Positions 1 to 4,823 of a stretch of DNA of 5,405 nt are shown here, one piece after another. The stretch's first letter is position 1, and each line of letters opens with the position of its first letter. The notes beneath the pieces were generated by a model. The model made no database searches. It worked only from the letters and a program-made list of their open reading frames with translations, and was not told where the DNA came from. The DNA is from Synergistaceae bacterium (GTDB lineage: Bacteria > Synergistota > Synergistia > Synergistales > Aminobacteriaceae), in assembly GCA_017455085.1 (NCBI GenBank), contig JAFTBT010000151.1, positions 1 through 5,405 of the forward strand. Direction: 5' to 3'. The translations under genes were made by a program, and so were the position numbers.

Positions 1-1
1 A

Positions 2-235
2 TTTGCGCTTGTGCTTTTCCCCATAAGCATAATATTGCAGTTAGTTGTCGGCGGTATACTGTACTGGGTTATGTACAACCCTCTCAACGGCGGAATAGAC
101 ACGGCCAAGAATATGCTTATCCGTCAGAGATTGCTTGAGGCAAATCAGGCACGATACACTACGGAACTTCCGGCCAAGTACTGGGCAGAAATCGAGCCGT
201 ATATCAAGAAAGCAACAGATTCATCACAAAACTAG
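2..235 (+). CDS. C-terminal end of an unidentified membrane protein (5' truncated)
   Basis: The reading frame is already open at the left edge and ends at TAG 233-235, leaving about 77 residues. A GTG at 11 could be read as a start, but there is no Shine-Dalgarno in the ten bases before it and the frame continues upstream, so this is more likely the tail of a longer gene. The visible part begins with a strongly hydrophobic stretch of about 24 residues (from the edge through ILYWVMY), which looks like one membrane helix. A polar tail follows, rich in charged and aromatic residues (RQRLLEANQARY, KYWAEIEPYIKK), probably on one face of the membrane. I do not recognise the family. It is followed by about 500 bases without a full gene and has no clear terminator, so read-through into the repeats is possible. 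Confidence 0.6.
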   Translation, partial: FALVLFPISIILQLVVGGILYWVMYNPLNGGIDTAKNMLIRQRLLEANQARYTTELPAKYWAEIEPYIKKATDSSQN

Positions 236-303
236 TGCACTTCAGGGGAGTACACACACGCTCCCAGGTTCACATTTCCTGCTAGCACACACACTCCCTT
301 ATC

Positions 304-312
304 TGGTATAAT
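304..312 (+). promoter_or_regulatory. Extended -10 promoter of repeat unit A
   Basis: TGG followed by TATAAT (307-312) makes a consensus extended -10 element. No good -35 hexamer lies 16-18 bases upstream (284-289 reads AGCACA), as is common for extended -10 promoters. The transcript would start near 319 and carry the leader with AGGAGGT at 344-350. Confidence 0.6.
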
Positions 313-357
313 CCCCCTCATTCCAAGAATCACACACATTCTCAGGAGGTATGCTGC

Positions 358-453
358 ATGTTCAACGGAGACGAATATGTTACCGCTAAGGGCGTTATTC
401 TCTCCTGTGAGGACAGGGGCGAAAATTTCTTTGCCTCTGTATTATTCTATTAG
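358..453 (+). pseudogene. 31-codon recO-like 5' fragment, repeat unit A
   Basis: ATG at 358 follows AGGAGGT (344-350) with a 7-base spacer, so it should be translated if transcribed. The 31 residues match the start of the full protein at 743 in pattern (MFNGDEYVTAKGVILS, then DRGEN), and the frame closes at TAG 451-453. Compared with unit B, one extra T just before the end puts the frame into this stop. It covers only the first strand or two of the RecO N-terminal OB fold, so it cannot work as RecO. It is best read as a duplicated gene fragment. A small expressed leader peptide is the alternative, because start, Shine-Dalgarno and promoter are all intact. Confidence 0.65.
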
Positions 454-469
454 TGAAATGTTGAGCAGT

Positions 470-498
470 TATACAAGAGTTTATCTATCTGCTATAAT
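470..498 (+). promoter_or_regulatory. Promoter of repeat unit B
   Basis: TATAAT at 493-498 is preceded by TGC, giving an extended -10 (490-498). TATACA at 470-475 matches four of six bases of the -35 consensus with a 17-base spacer. It drives the short ORF at 545 and could contribute to downstream transcription. Confidence 0.6.
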
Positions 499-544
499 CT
501 GATCCATCCCAAAATTCACACACATCTTCAGGAGATATACTGCA

Positions 545-664
545 ATGTTCAACGGAGACGAATACGTTACCGCTAAGGGCGTTATTCTCTCCCGTAAGGA
601 CAGGGGCGAAAATCTCTTTGGGTCTGTATTATTCCATAGTGAAATGTTGAGCAAATGTTATTAA
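545..664 (+). pseudogene. 39-codon recO-like 5' fragment, repeat unit B
   Basis: ATG at 545 follows AGGAGAT (530-536) with an 8-base spacer. The first 31 codons are nearly the same as unit A and parallel the start of the full recO-like protein (MFNGDEYVTAKGVILS, DRGENLF). The frame then enters sequence unrelated to recO (HSEMLSKCY) and stops at TAA 662-664. Relative to unit A it lacks one T, so it reads eight codons further. The C-terminal extension does not resemble the corresponding part of the full protein, so the repeat junction lies at about codon 28-30. Most likely this is a non-functional duplicate. Expression as a small peptide cannot be excluded. Confidence 0.65.
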
Positions 665-689
665 CTTGTTATGCAAGAGTTTATCTATC

Positions 690-698
690 TGCTATAAT
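690..698 (+). promoter_or_regulatory. Extended -10 promoter of the recO-like gene (unit C)
   Basis: TGC plus TATAAT (693-698) lies in the 40-base block that is identical to unit B. The -35 region at 17-base spacing is TATGCA, a poor match. The predicted 5' leader is about 35-40 bases and contains the CACACACA tract and AGGAGGT (728-734). This is the closest recognisable promoter for the operon 743-4681. Confidence 0.6.
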
Positions 699-742
699 CT
701 GATCCATCCCAAATTACACACACATTCAGGAGGTATTGCCGC

Positions 743-1375
743 ATGTTGAACGGAGAAGAAGAAGTTACTGCTAAAGGCGTTATCCTCCATCGGGAAGACA
801 GAGGCGAAAATCGTTTGTGGTCTACAGTTTTCCTTCAAGGCATCGGGATGGTCGGAGTATCCTCCAAAAACTTCGCAGGAGACTCTGAGCCGTTCGTGTG
901 GGGAGAATTTTACTTCCGGAGAATCAGAAACAGCACCAAATACTTCATGTTCGACACTGACATAAAAGATACTATGCTGCACATCAGACGCAGAGGCCTC
1001 GAAACACTGCAAATAGCTTTTGCTTTCGTGAATGCCGTCATGAAATACCTTCCCTATGAACAGCCGGATGATGACTTGCTCGTAAATCTCTACTGGTCCA
1101 TGAAGCTCCTGACTATTGGGGCAGTACCTCCAAGCGCAGCACATTGGCGTTTTGTGTGGCGGTGGCTCAATGAGTGGGGACTCGCTCCAGAACTCAGGGG
1201 CTTTTGCGTGTCAGGGAACTTCCTCCAAGAAGAATTTGACCTGCTTTCACAAGTTGCCGGCCTCACTCCCAAAGCAGCAGCAGATATTTTCTCAGGCAAA
1301 CTCAATCCCAACATCAGGCAAAACGTCTTCAGAGTAGCAGTCAATAACGCTGTGAAGTTCTTAGACCAGATATAG
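743..1375 (+). CDS. recO: RecO-like DNA repair protein
   Basis: RecO anneals single strands and, with RecR, loads RecA onto SSB-coated DNA during gap repair. The 210 residues follow the RecO layout. Residues 8-60 look like the N-terminal OB fold: VTAKGVILHREDRGEN, then a strand ending in GMVGVSSKNFAG and a later QPF-like SEPFVWGEF. A helical region follows, with LYWSMKLL (116-123) and FVWRWLNEWGLAPEL (137-151) matching the conserved arginine-rich helix and the 'lG..P.l' turn before the zinc site. The C-terminal part ends in a basic amphipathic helix (VNNAVKFL). Only one cysteine is present (C155), so the four-cysteine zinc finger of many RecO proteins is missing, and the protein is shorter than the usual ~240 residues. 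The start at 743 is set by AGGAGGT 8 bases upstream. It heads the probable operon, 45 bases before cobT. The family call rests on pattern, not on a search. Confidence 0.68.
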   Translation: MLNGEEEVTAKGVILHREDRGENRLWSTVFLQGIGMVGVSSKNFAGDSEPFVWGEFYFRRIRNSTKYFMFDTDIKDTMLHIRRRGLETLQIAFAFVNAVMKYLPYEQPDDDLLVNLYWSMKLLTIGAVPPSAAHWRFVWRWLNEWGLAPELRGFCVSGNFLQEEFDLLSQVAGLTPKAAADIFSGKLNPNIRQNVFRVAVNNAVKFLDQI

Positions 1376-1410
1376 ACACTAAACACTAAACACACTATCA
1401 CTAACTCAAC

Positions 1411-1416
1411 AGGAGG
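1411..1416 (+). promoter_or_regulatory. Closely spaced Shine-Dalgarno of cobT
   Basis: AGGAGG is only 4 bases from ATG 1421, closer than usual. The start is nevertheless supported because residues 1-39 line up with the known N-terminus of CobT (LLR.I..PD..AM..AQ, then PP.SLG.LE). The preceding 1375-1405 stretch is a loose repeat of ACACTAA-like words with no visible promoter or terminator. Confidence 0.65.
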
Positions 1417-1420
1417 ATTC

Positions 1421-2470
1421 ATGACTCTCACCAGTATACTCCGCTCAATCACTCCCCCTGACTCTCAGGCAATGCATGACGCTCAAGCCATCCTTGACGG
1501 CAAAATCAAGCCCCCCAAAAGTCTCGGAACACTCGAATCCATAGCCGTACGCTTGGCCGGAATCACTGGCAGCCCTCGAAACACTATCACCCGCAAAGTA
1601 ATATGCTTGTTCGGGTCCGATCACGGAGTCTATTCCGAAGGAGTATGCTCTTCACCGCAGGACTTCACCCAAAAACTAATGCATGTCTACGCAGACTCCC
1701 AAACCGGCGGGATAAACATTCTCGCTCGTCAGGCAGGCGCAGAGTTACGGCTCTATGACTTGGGCGTGAAGGGACTCGCTCCTCATCCAAACATCATCAC
1801 GCAAAAATTCATGCCATCAGGTACTCGCAGCTTACTCCGTGAGCGTTCTATGCCTCCGGAGACAGCCAAGAGAGTAATCCTGTGGGGTATAGGCCTCGTG
1901 CGGGAGATGAAGGCTCAGGGAGTTGACCTCATCGGCACAGGAGAAGCAGGCATGGCGAACACTACTCCGGCTTGTGCGTGCATAATGGCAGCTACGGATT
2001 CGCGGGACTCGTCTCTAGTCGGGAGGGGTGCAGGTCTGGATGACGAGGCATTTGCGCGGAAACAGCGTGTGATTCTTGACGCTCTGGACCTCCATGCGGA
2101 GAGCCTCACTGATCCGGTAAACATACTTTCTTGTGTCGGAGGGCTGGACATAGCAGCTATGACCGGTGTATTCATCGGAGGGGCTGTGTATCATGTGCCT
2201 GTAGTTGCGGACGGAGTGATCTCTATTGCGGGGGCGTTGCTGGCGTATAGGCTTGAGCCTCTTGTGCGGGAATATATGCTAGTCTCTCACGAATCCCCTG
2301 AACCTGCGTACACACATGCAGCTAGATTCATGAACCTGACTCCGTGCCTGAAGATGGGCATGCGTTTAGGTGAAGGAACTGGATGCGCGGTATTCATGCA
2401 CATAATTGACGACGCATTAGCTATAATTAACGGCATGGGAGATTTTTCCCAGCTCACGAAGGGAGAGTAA
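1421..2470 (+). CDS. cobT: Nicotinate-nucleotide--dimethylbenzimidazole phosphoribosyltransferase
   Basis: CobT transfers the phosphoribosyl group of nicotinate mononucleotide to the lower-ligand base (5,6-dimethylbenzimidazole or a related base). It makes alpha-ribazole 5'-phosphate and releases nicotinate; this is the cytosolic nucleotide-loop branch of cobalamin synthesis and salvage. At 349 residues it has the usual family length. Motifs in order are PPKSLGTLE (31-39), FGSDHGVYSEGV (64-75), GGINILARQAGAE (96-108), GTGEAGMANTTPA (172-184), GRGAGLDDEAFARK (201-214), NILSCVGGLDIAAMTG (234-249), VVADGVISIAGALLA (261-275) and MRLGEGTG (314-321). Glu318 in the last corresponds to the catalytic Glu317 of Salmonella CobT, and Glu175 to Glu174 of its base pocket. 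All key parts are present, so the enzyme should be active. It lies 3 bases before the nicotinamidase fusion, which also produces nicotinate. No cobalamin riboswitch is visible upstream. Confidence 0.95.
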   Translation: MTLTSILRSITPPDSQAMHDAQAILDGKIKPPKSLGTLESIAVRLAGITGSPRNTITRKVICLFGSDHGVYSEGVCSSPQDFTQKLMHVYADSQTGGINILARQAGAELRLYDLGVKGLAPHPNIITQKFMPSGTRSLLRERSMPPETAKRVILWGIGLVREMKAQGVDLIGTGEAGMANTTPACACIMAATDSRDSSLVGRGAGLDDEAFARKQRVILDALDLHAESLTDPVNILSCVGGLDIAAMTGVFIGGAVYHVPVVADGVISIAGALLAYRLEPLVREYMLVSHESPEPAYTHAARFMNLTPCLKMGMRLGEGTGCAVFMHIIDDALAIINGMGDFSQLTKGE

Positions 2471-2473
2471 TCA

Positions 2474-3577
2474 ATGAAAGATATTCTAGTTGTTGACTGT
2501 CAATATGATTTCATCAACGGCACATTAGCCTGCATACACTCCGAAGAGGCCGTCAAAAACATCATCGCCTACATCAACGCCAACCCCTCAGCGAGAGTCT
2601 TCTACTCAGCAGATGCCCACAGCCTCAAACACTGCAGCTACATTCCCAACGGCGGAACTTGGCCGGTACACTGTCAGGCAGGGACTCACGGCGCAGAACT
2701 GCACAGCTCATTCACAACGGACATCATCAACCCCGAACAGCGTCCCACTGAATCCAACACCTTCTACAAGGGAACAAGAGACGACCGCGAGGAGTATTCA
2801 GCTTTCTGGGCCGGAAACAACGCAGGACAGAATTTGTGCGAAGTACTCGGGCAGGACGTACTTATCTGCGGAATAGCTACCGAGTTCTGCGTCAAGGAGA
2901 CCGTGAAAGAGTTTGTGTACACTTGGCGGAATATAGAGGTTTGTGCTGATATGCTTGGCTGGGTTGACGACGAAGGCCACAAAAAGACTCTGGAGGAACT
3001 CTCAGCGTGGGGAGCAGAGTCCGGGAAAATCAGCACGGTAATTTTGGGCGGACACTTTGGGGATTCGGTGATAGATTATTGCTGCTGGGCGGCACTGGAG
3101 AGTGTTTTTCACGAGGAAGGCAATCTCAAGCCGGGACAGGAAAGCATGATAGACACCATTACCGAATCAGCTTGGGGAAAATCATACGGTGCAGGAGACC
3201 CCGCAAAACTCTTAGCCTCAGCAATAGCCGCCGCTCCCGACCGTGAACATGAACTCCGTGATGCATTTGCAGATCTCGGAACACCAAAGAATCTTCCGGC
3301 ATGGATGGTATCGCTCAAGAATAGGGGCTGCAGAATCGTGTGCATGTCAGAGTACGCAATGAAGTCTGAAGTTTTCGAGGCAGTCAGGCCTGAAGCTCCG
3401 GAAAGCCTCGCAGGGAAATACGGCCTTGTTCCGTCTGAGTGCATATTCACCGCAGATGATGAGGGACTCTGTGAGGCAGCAAAAGCAGCAGGGTTTTTCG
3501 CACTGCCCTCGCCTAACATGGCTCACTTGCGCAGAGCGTTGAGCAAGCTCTTCGTGAAGGTAGACGTTCATGATTAG
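2474..3577 (+). CDS. Nicotinamidase (PncA-type) fused to a degenerate HAD domain
   Basis: The N-terminal part (residues 1-186) is a nicotinamidase of the isochorismatase fold, which hydrolyses nicotinamide to nicotinate and ammonia. The triad is visible: Asp8 (VVDCQYDF), Lys99 (FYKG) and Cys139 (GIATEFCVK). The metal ligands Asp47, His49 and His66 sit in SADAHS and WPVHC. From residue 187 the protein continues without a break into a second domain resembling the HAD protein encoded next door. Shared blocks are STVI, AW/VWG, AGDP, EHELR..FA..G, LKNRG and KY.LVP.EC.F. The HAD catalytic residues are mostly gone: the nucleophile Asp region reads LGGHFG, the motif III lysine segment is deleted, and the DD of motif IV reads TADD. 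Only Ser292 of motif II remains. This half is therefore probably a pseudophosphatase with a structural or regulatory role. Standalone PncA proteins are about 180-215 residues. It starts 3 bases after cobT, behind a GGGAG site. Confidence 0.85.
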   Translation: MKDILVVDCQYDFINGTLACIHSEEAVKNIIAYINANPSARVFYSADAHSLKHCSYIPNGGTWPVHCQAGTHGAELHSSFTTDIINPEQRPTESNTFYKGTRDDREEYSAFWAGNNAGQNLCEVLGQDVLICGIATEFCVKETVKEFVYTWRNIEVCADMLGWVDDEGHKKTLEELSAWGAESGKISTVILGGHFGDSVIDYCCWAALESVFHEEGNLKPGQESMIDTITESAWGKSYGAGDPAKLLASAIAAAPDREHELRDAFADLGTPKNLPAWMVSLKNRGCRIVCMSEYAMKSEVFEAVRPEAPESLAGKYGLVPSECIFTADDEGLCEAAKAAGFFALPSPNMAHLRRALSKLFVKVDVHD

Positions 3578-4181
3578 CACAGTCATCTTTGACATCGGAA
3601 ATGTGTTAGTAGATTTCGACTGGGACGGATTCATTCACAGGATGTTCCCCGGACGCGAAGAACTCATCACGGAACTGGACGAGGCAGTCTGGGGCGGAGG
3701 CAGGTGGGACAGACTCGATGCCGGCGATCCTCCGGAACAGGTGTTTGCGTCAATCATAGCCCACGACCCCAAACATGAACATGAACTCCGCAAAGTCTTC
3801 GCGAACGTCGGCGATACCCTCAGAAAACGTCCGGCAAGCTCTGTGTGGATCACTGACCTCAAGAATCGGGGCTATAGGGTGCTGTACCTGTCGAACTACT
3901 CCCGCTACGTGATGGGTCTGAATCCCGGAGTGCTGGACTTTCTGCCGCTGATGGACGGAGGAGTGTTTTCGTGTGACGTCAGACTCATCAAGCCGGACAG
4001 GAGAATCTACGAGTGCATAGCGGAAAAGTATGCTCTAGTGCCGGGTGAATGCGTGTTCATTGACGACATAGAGAAAAATATCAAGGCAGCAAGAGATTTC
4101 GGGTTTCATGCGATACAGTTCGGGTATCTTGAGCAGGCGCAGAGAGACCTGAATAACTTATTGGAGGCTGATAAATCATGA
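3570..4181 (+). CDS. HAD-superfamily phosphatase, YihX-like (subfamily IA)
   Basis: A 203-residue cytosolic hydrolase with all four HAD motifs. Motif I is FDIGNVLVDFD with nucleophile Asp8 and a DxGNV form typical of YihX-like phosphatases. Motif II is YLSNYS with Ser108. Motif III is Lys141 in LIKPDRRIY. Motif IV is FIDD, Asp165-Asp166, followed by EKNIKAARDFGFHAI as in the family. The helical cap lies between residues about 18 and 90. The length is normal. YihX of E. coli acts on alpha-glucose-1-phosphate, but the substrate here cannot be read from the sequence. The context with cobT and a nicotinamidase makes alpha-ribazole phosphate or a pyridine nucleotide plausible, which is inference. 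The gene overlaps the end of the fusion gene by 8 bases and its stop overlaps the next start (ATGA), so translation is probably coupled. It shares 14 identical bases (3245-3258 and 3777-3790) with the upstream pseudo-HAD region, in line with tandem duplication. Confidence 0.85.
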   Translation: MISTVIFDIGNVLVDFDWDGFIHRMFPGREELITELDEAVWGGGRWDRLDAGDPPEQVFASIIAHDPKHEHELRKVFANVGDTLRKRPASSVWITDLKNRGYRVLYLSNYSRYVMGLNPGVLDFLPLMDGGVFSCDVRLIKPDRRIYECIAEKYALVPGECVFIDDIEKNIKAARDFGFHAIQFGYLEQAQRDLNNLLEADKS

Positions 4182-4681
4182 GGAATTTCCGTACAAACTA
4201 TATCATAACCGGAGTAATACAGATCATTTTGGGAGTGCTGACCATGCGCTACCCCCTTGAGGCGATAATGTCTGCAGGAGTTATCATCGGTATCGGGCTT
4301 GTTGCGTCAGGGCTGAACTATTTCAGCGGGTTCTACTTTTTCGGGCTGAAGAGGTTTATCCTGCTGGGTATTCTTGACTTCCTGATGGGAGTGTATATGA
4401 TTGCACAGCCGGGAGTTACTGCGTTCGTGATCCCGTTCGTGATGGCGATGTGGCTGCTGATGGAGGGAGTTTCCCGCGTAGGTGTGTCGTTGTGGCTGGG
4501 AGGAGCAAAAGTTTCCGGGTGGTGGCTTATGCTGCTGAACGGAATAGTGCTGATTCTCTTGGCCGGACTGATGACGGCTGCACCGTTGAGCGCGGCGTTC
4601 TCGGTGATGATGATTCTGGCGGGGGTACTTATCGCGTCAGGAGTGTTAGCGGTGATTGAGGGCTGTGTGATGTACAGATAG
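4178..4681 (+). CDS. HdeD/DUF308-family small integral membrane protein
   Basis: A 167-residue, almost wholly hydrophobic protein with about six predicted membrane helices, near residues 7-23, 30-53, 60-77, 80-106, 115-133 and 138-163. It is built from three two-helix repeats. A glycine-led helix ending in a proline turn recurs at G12-P26, G64-P78 and G122-P136, with the same 14-residue step each time, and each is followed by a second helix. This plan, with short loops, is typical of the HdeD/DUF308 family. HdeD itself is linked to acid resistance in E. coli, but most members have no known function. The start overlaps the HAD stop as ATGA and has TTGGAGG (4161-4167) 10 bases before it. It is the last gene before the terminator at 4710. 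A role tied to the cobT/nicotinamidase genes is not evident. Confidence 0.75.
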   Translation: MRNFRTNYIITGVIQIILGVLTMRYPLEAIMSAGVIIGIGLVASGLNYFSGFYFFGLKRFILLGILDFLMGVYMIAQPGVTAFVIPFVMAMWLLMEGVSRVGVSLWLGGAKVSGWWLMLLNGIVLILLAGLMTAAPLSAAFSVMMILAGVLIASGVLAVIEGCVMYR

Positions 4682-4746
4682 TCCCTAGTCATAAAATCTG
4701 CGTGTAGGGATTCCCGGTAGTTGCAAAAAGGCTGCCGGGAATTTTT
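4682..4746 (+). terminator. Intrinsic terminator of the recO-cobT operon
   Basis: Positions 4710-4720 (ATTCCCGGTAG) pair with 4732-4742 (CTGCCGGGAAT) as an 11-bp stem with one G-T pair and an 11-base loop, followed by a T run at 4742-4746. A second small hairpin sits just upstream, TCCCTA 4682-4687 with TAGGGA 4705-4710, sharing base 4710 with the main stem. The position right after the HdeD-like stop and before a new promoter fits the end of the operon. Confidence 0.8.
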
Positions 4747-4776
4747 GTGAAGTATCCTGCAAATTCTGAAGGGTTG

Positions 4777-4782
4777 TATAAT
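4777..4782 (+). promoter_or_regulatory. -10 element of the fbaB promoter
   Basis: A perfect TATAAT lies 42 bases before the fbaB start, directly after the terminator. The sequence 17 bases upstream (4754-4759, ATCCTG) is not a convincing -35, and TTGTGA at 4745-4750 is too far away. The leader would be about 35 bases with AGGAGGT at 4807-4813. Confidence 0.6.
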
Positions 4783-4823
4783 GTTCAGGCAACATCATAT
4801 TTCTTCAGGAGGTACTTTTCACA

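Larger units (their letters stand above)
299..827 (+). repeat. Imperfect tandem triplication of the recO-like promoter, leader and first ~30 codons
   Basis: Three head-to-tail units are visible: A about 299-473, B about 474-673, C from 674 into the full recO-like gene. Each holds TATAAT, a CA-rich leader, a Shine-Dalgarno site, then ATG and codons for MFNG/MLNG...VTAKGVIL...DRGEN. The start codons lie at 358, 545 and 743, so the period is 187 then 198 bp. Positions 474-513 and 674-713 are identical over 40 bases. By hand count, the A and B coding parts differ at about 7 of 93 positions, while B and C differ at about 20 of 84. The segment 451-467 after ORF A recurs at 637-653 after ORF B but is absent from unit C, where the gene continues normally. 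The extra length of B comes mainly from about 14 bases near 654-667. Replication slippage or unequal recombination is the simplest origin. Confidence 0.85.

Noticed and set aside
246..265. Hairpin GGGAG/CTCCC as terminator of the first gene
   Set aside because: The stem is only 5 bp with a 10-base loop and no T run follows, so it is too weak to call.
236..742. Possible cobalamin riboswitch upstream of the recO-cobT operon
   Set aside because: I saw no B12-box-like sequence or suitable fold, and the region is explained by the tandem promoter/start repeats.
299..827. CRISPR array or mobile element as explanation of the repeats
   Set aside because: There are only three long units of unequal length that contain promoter and coding sequence, with no short palindromic repeats, spacers, terminal inverted repeats or transposase.
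692..1144. 150-codon minus-strand open frame opposite the recO-like gene
   Set aside because: It lies wholly over the RecO-like coding region, has no recognisable motif, and the + strand gene has promoter, Shine-Dalgarno and family patterns.
3109..3519. 136-codon minus-strand frame
   Set aside because: It sits inside the pseudo-HAD half of the fusion gene. The + strand reading matches the neighbouring HAD protein; the minus reading is serine-rich with no domain pattern.
2474..3577. Frameshift or stop separating the nicotinamidase from the HAD-like part
   Set aside because: The frame is continuous through the junction near residue 187, and both halves are recognisable in the same frame, so a true fusion is the direct reading.
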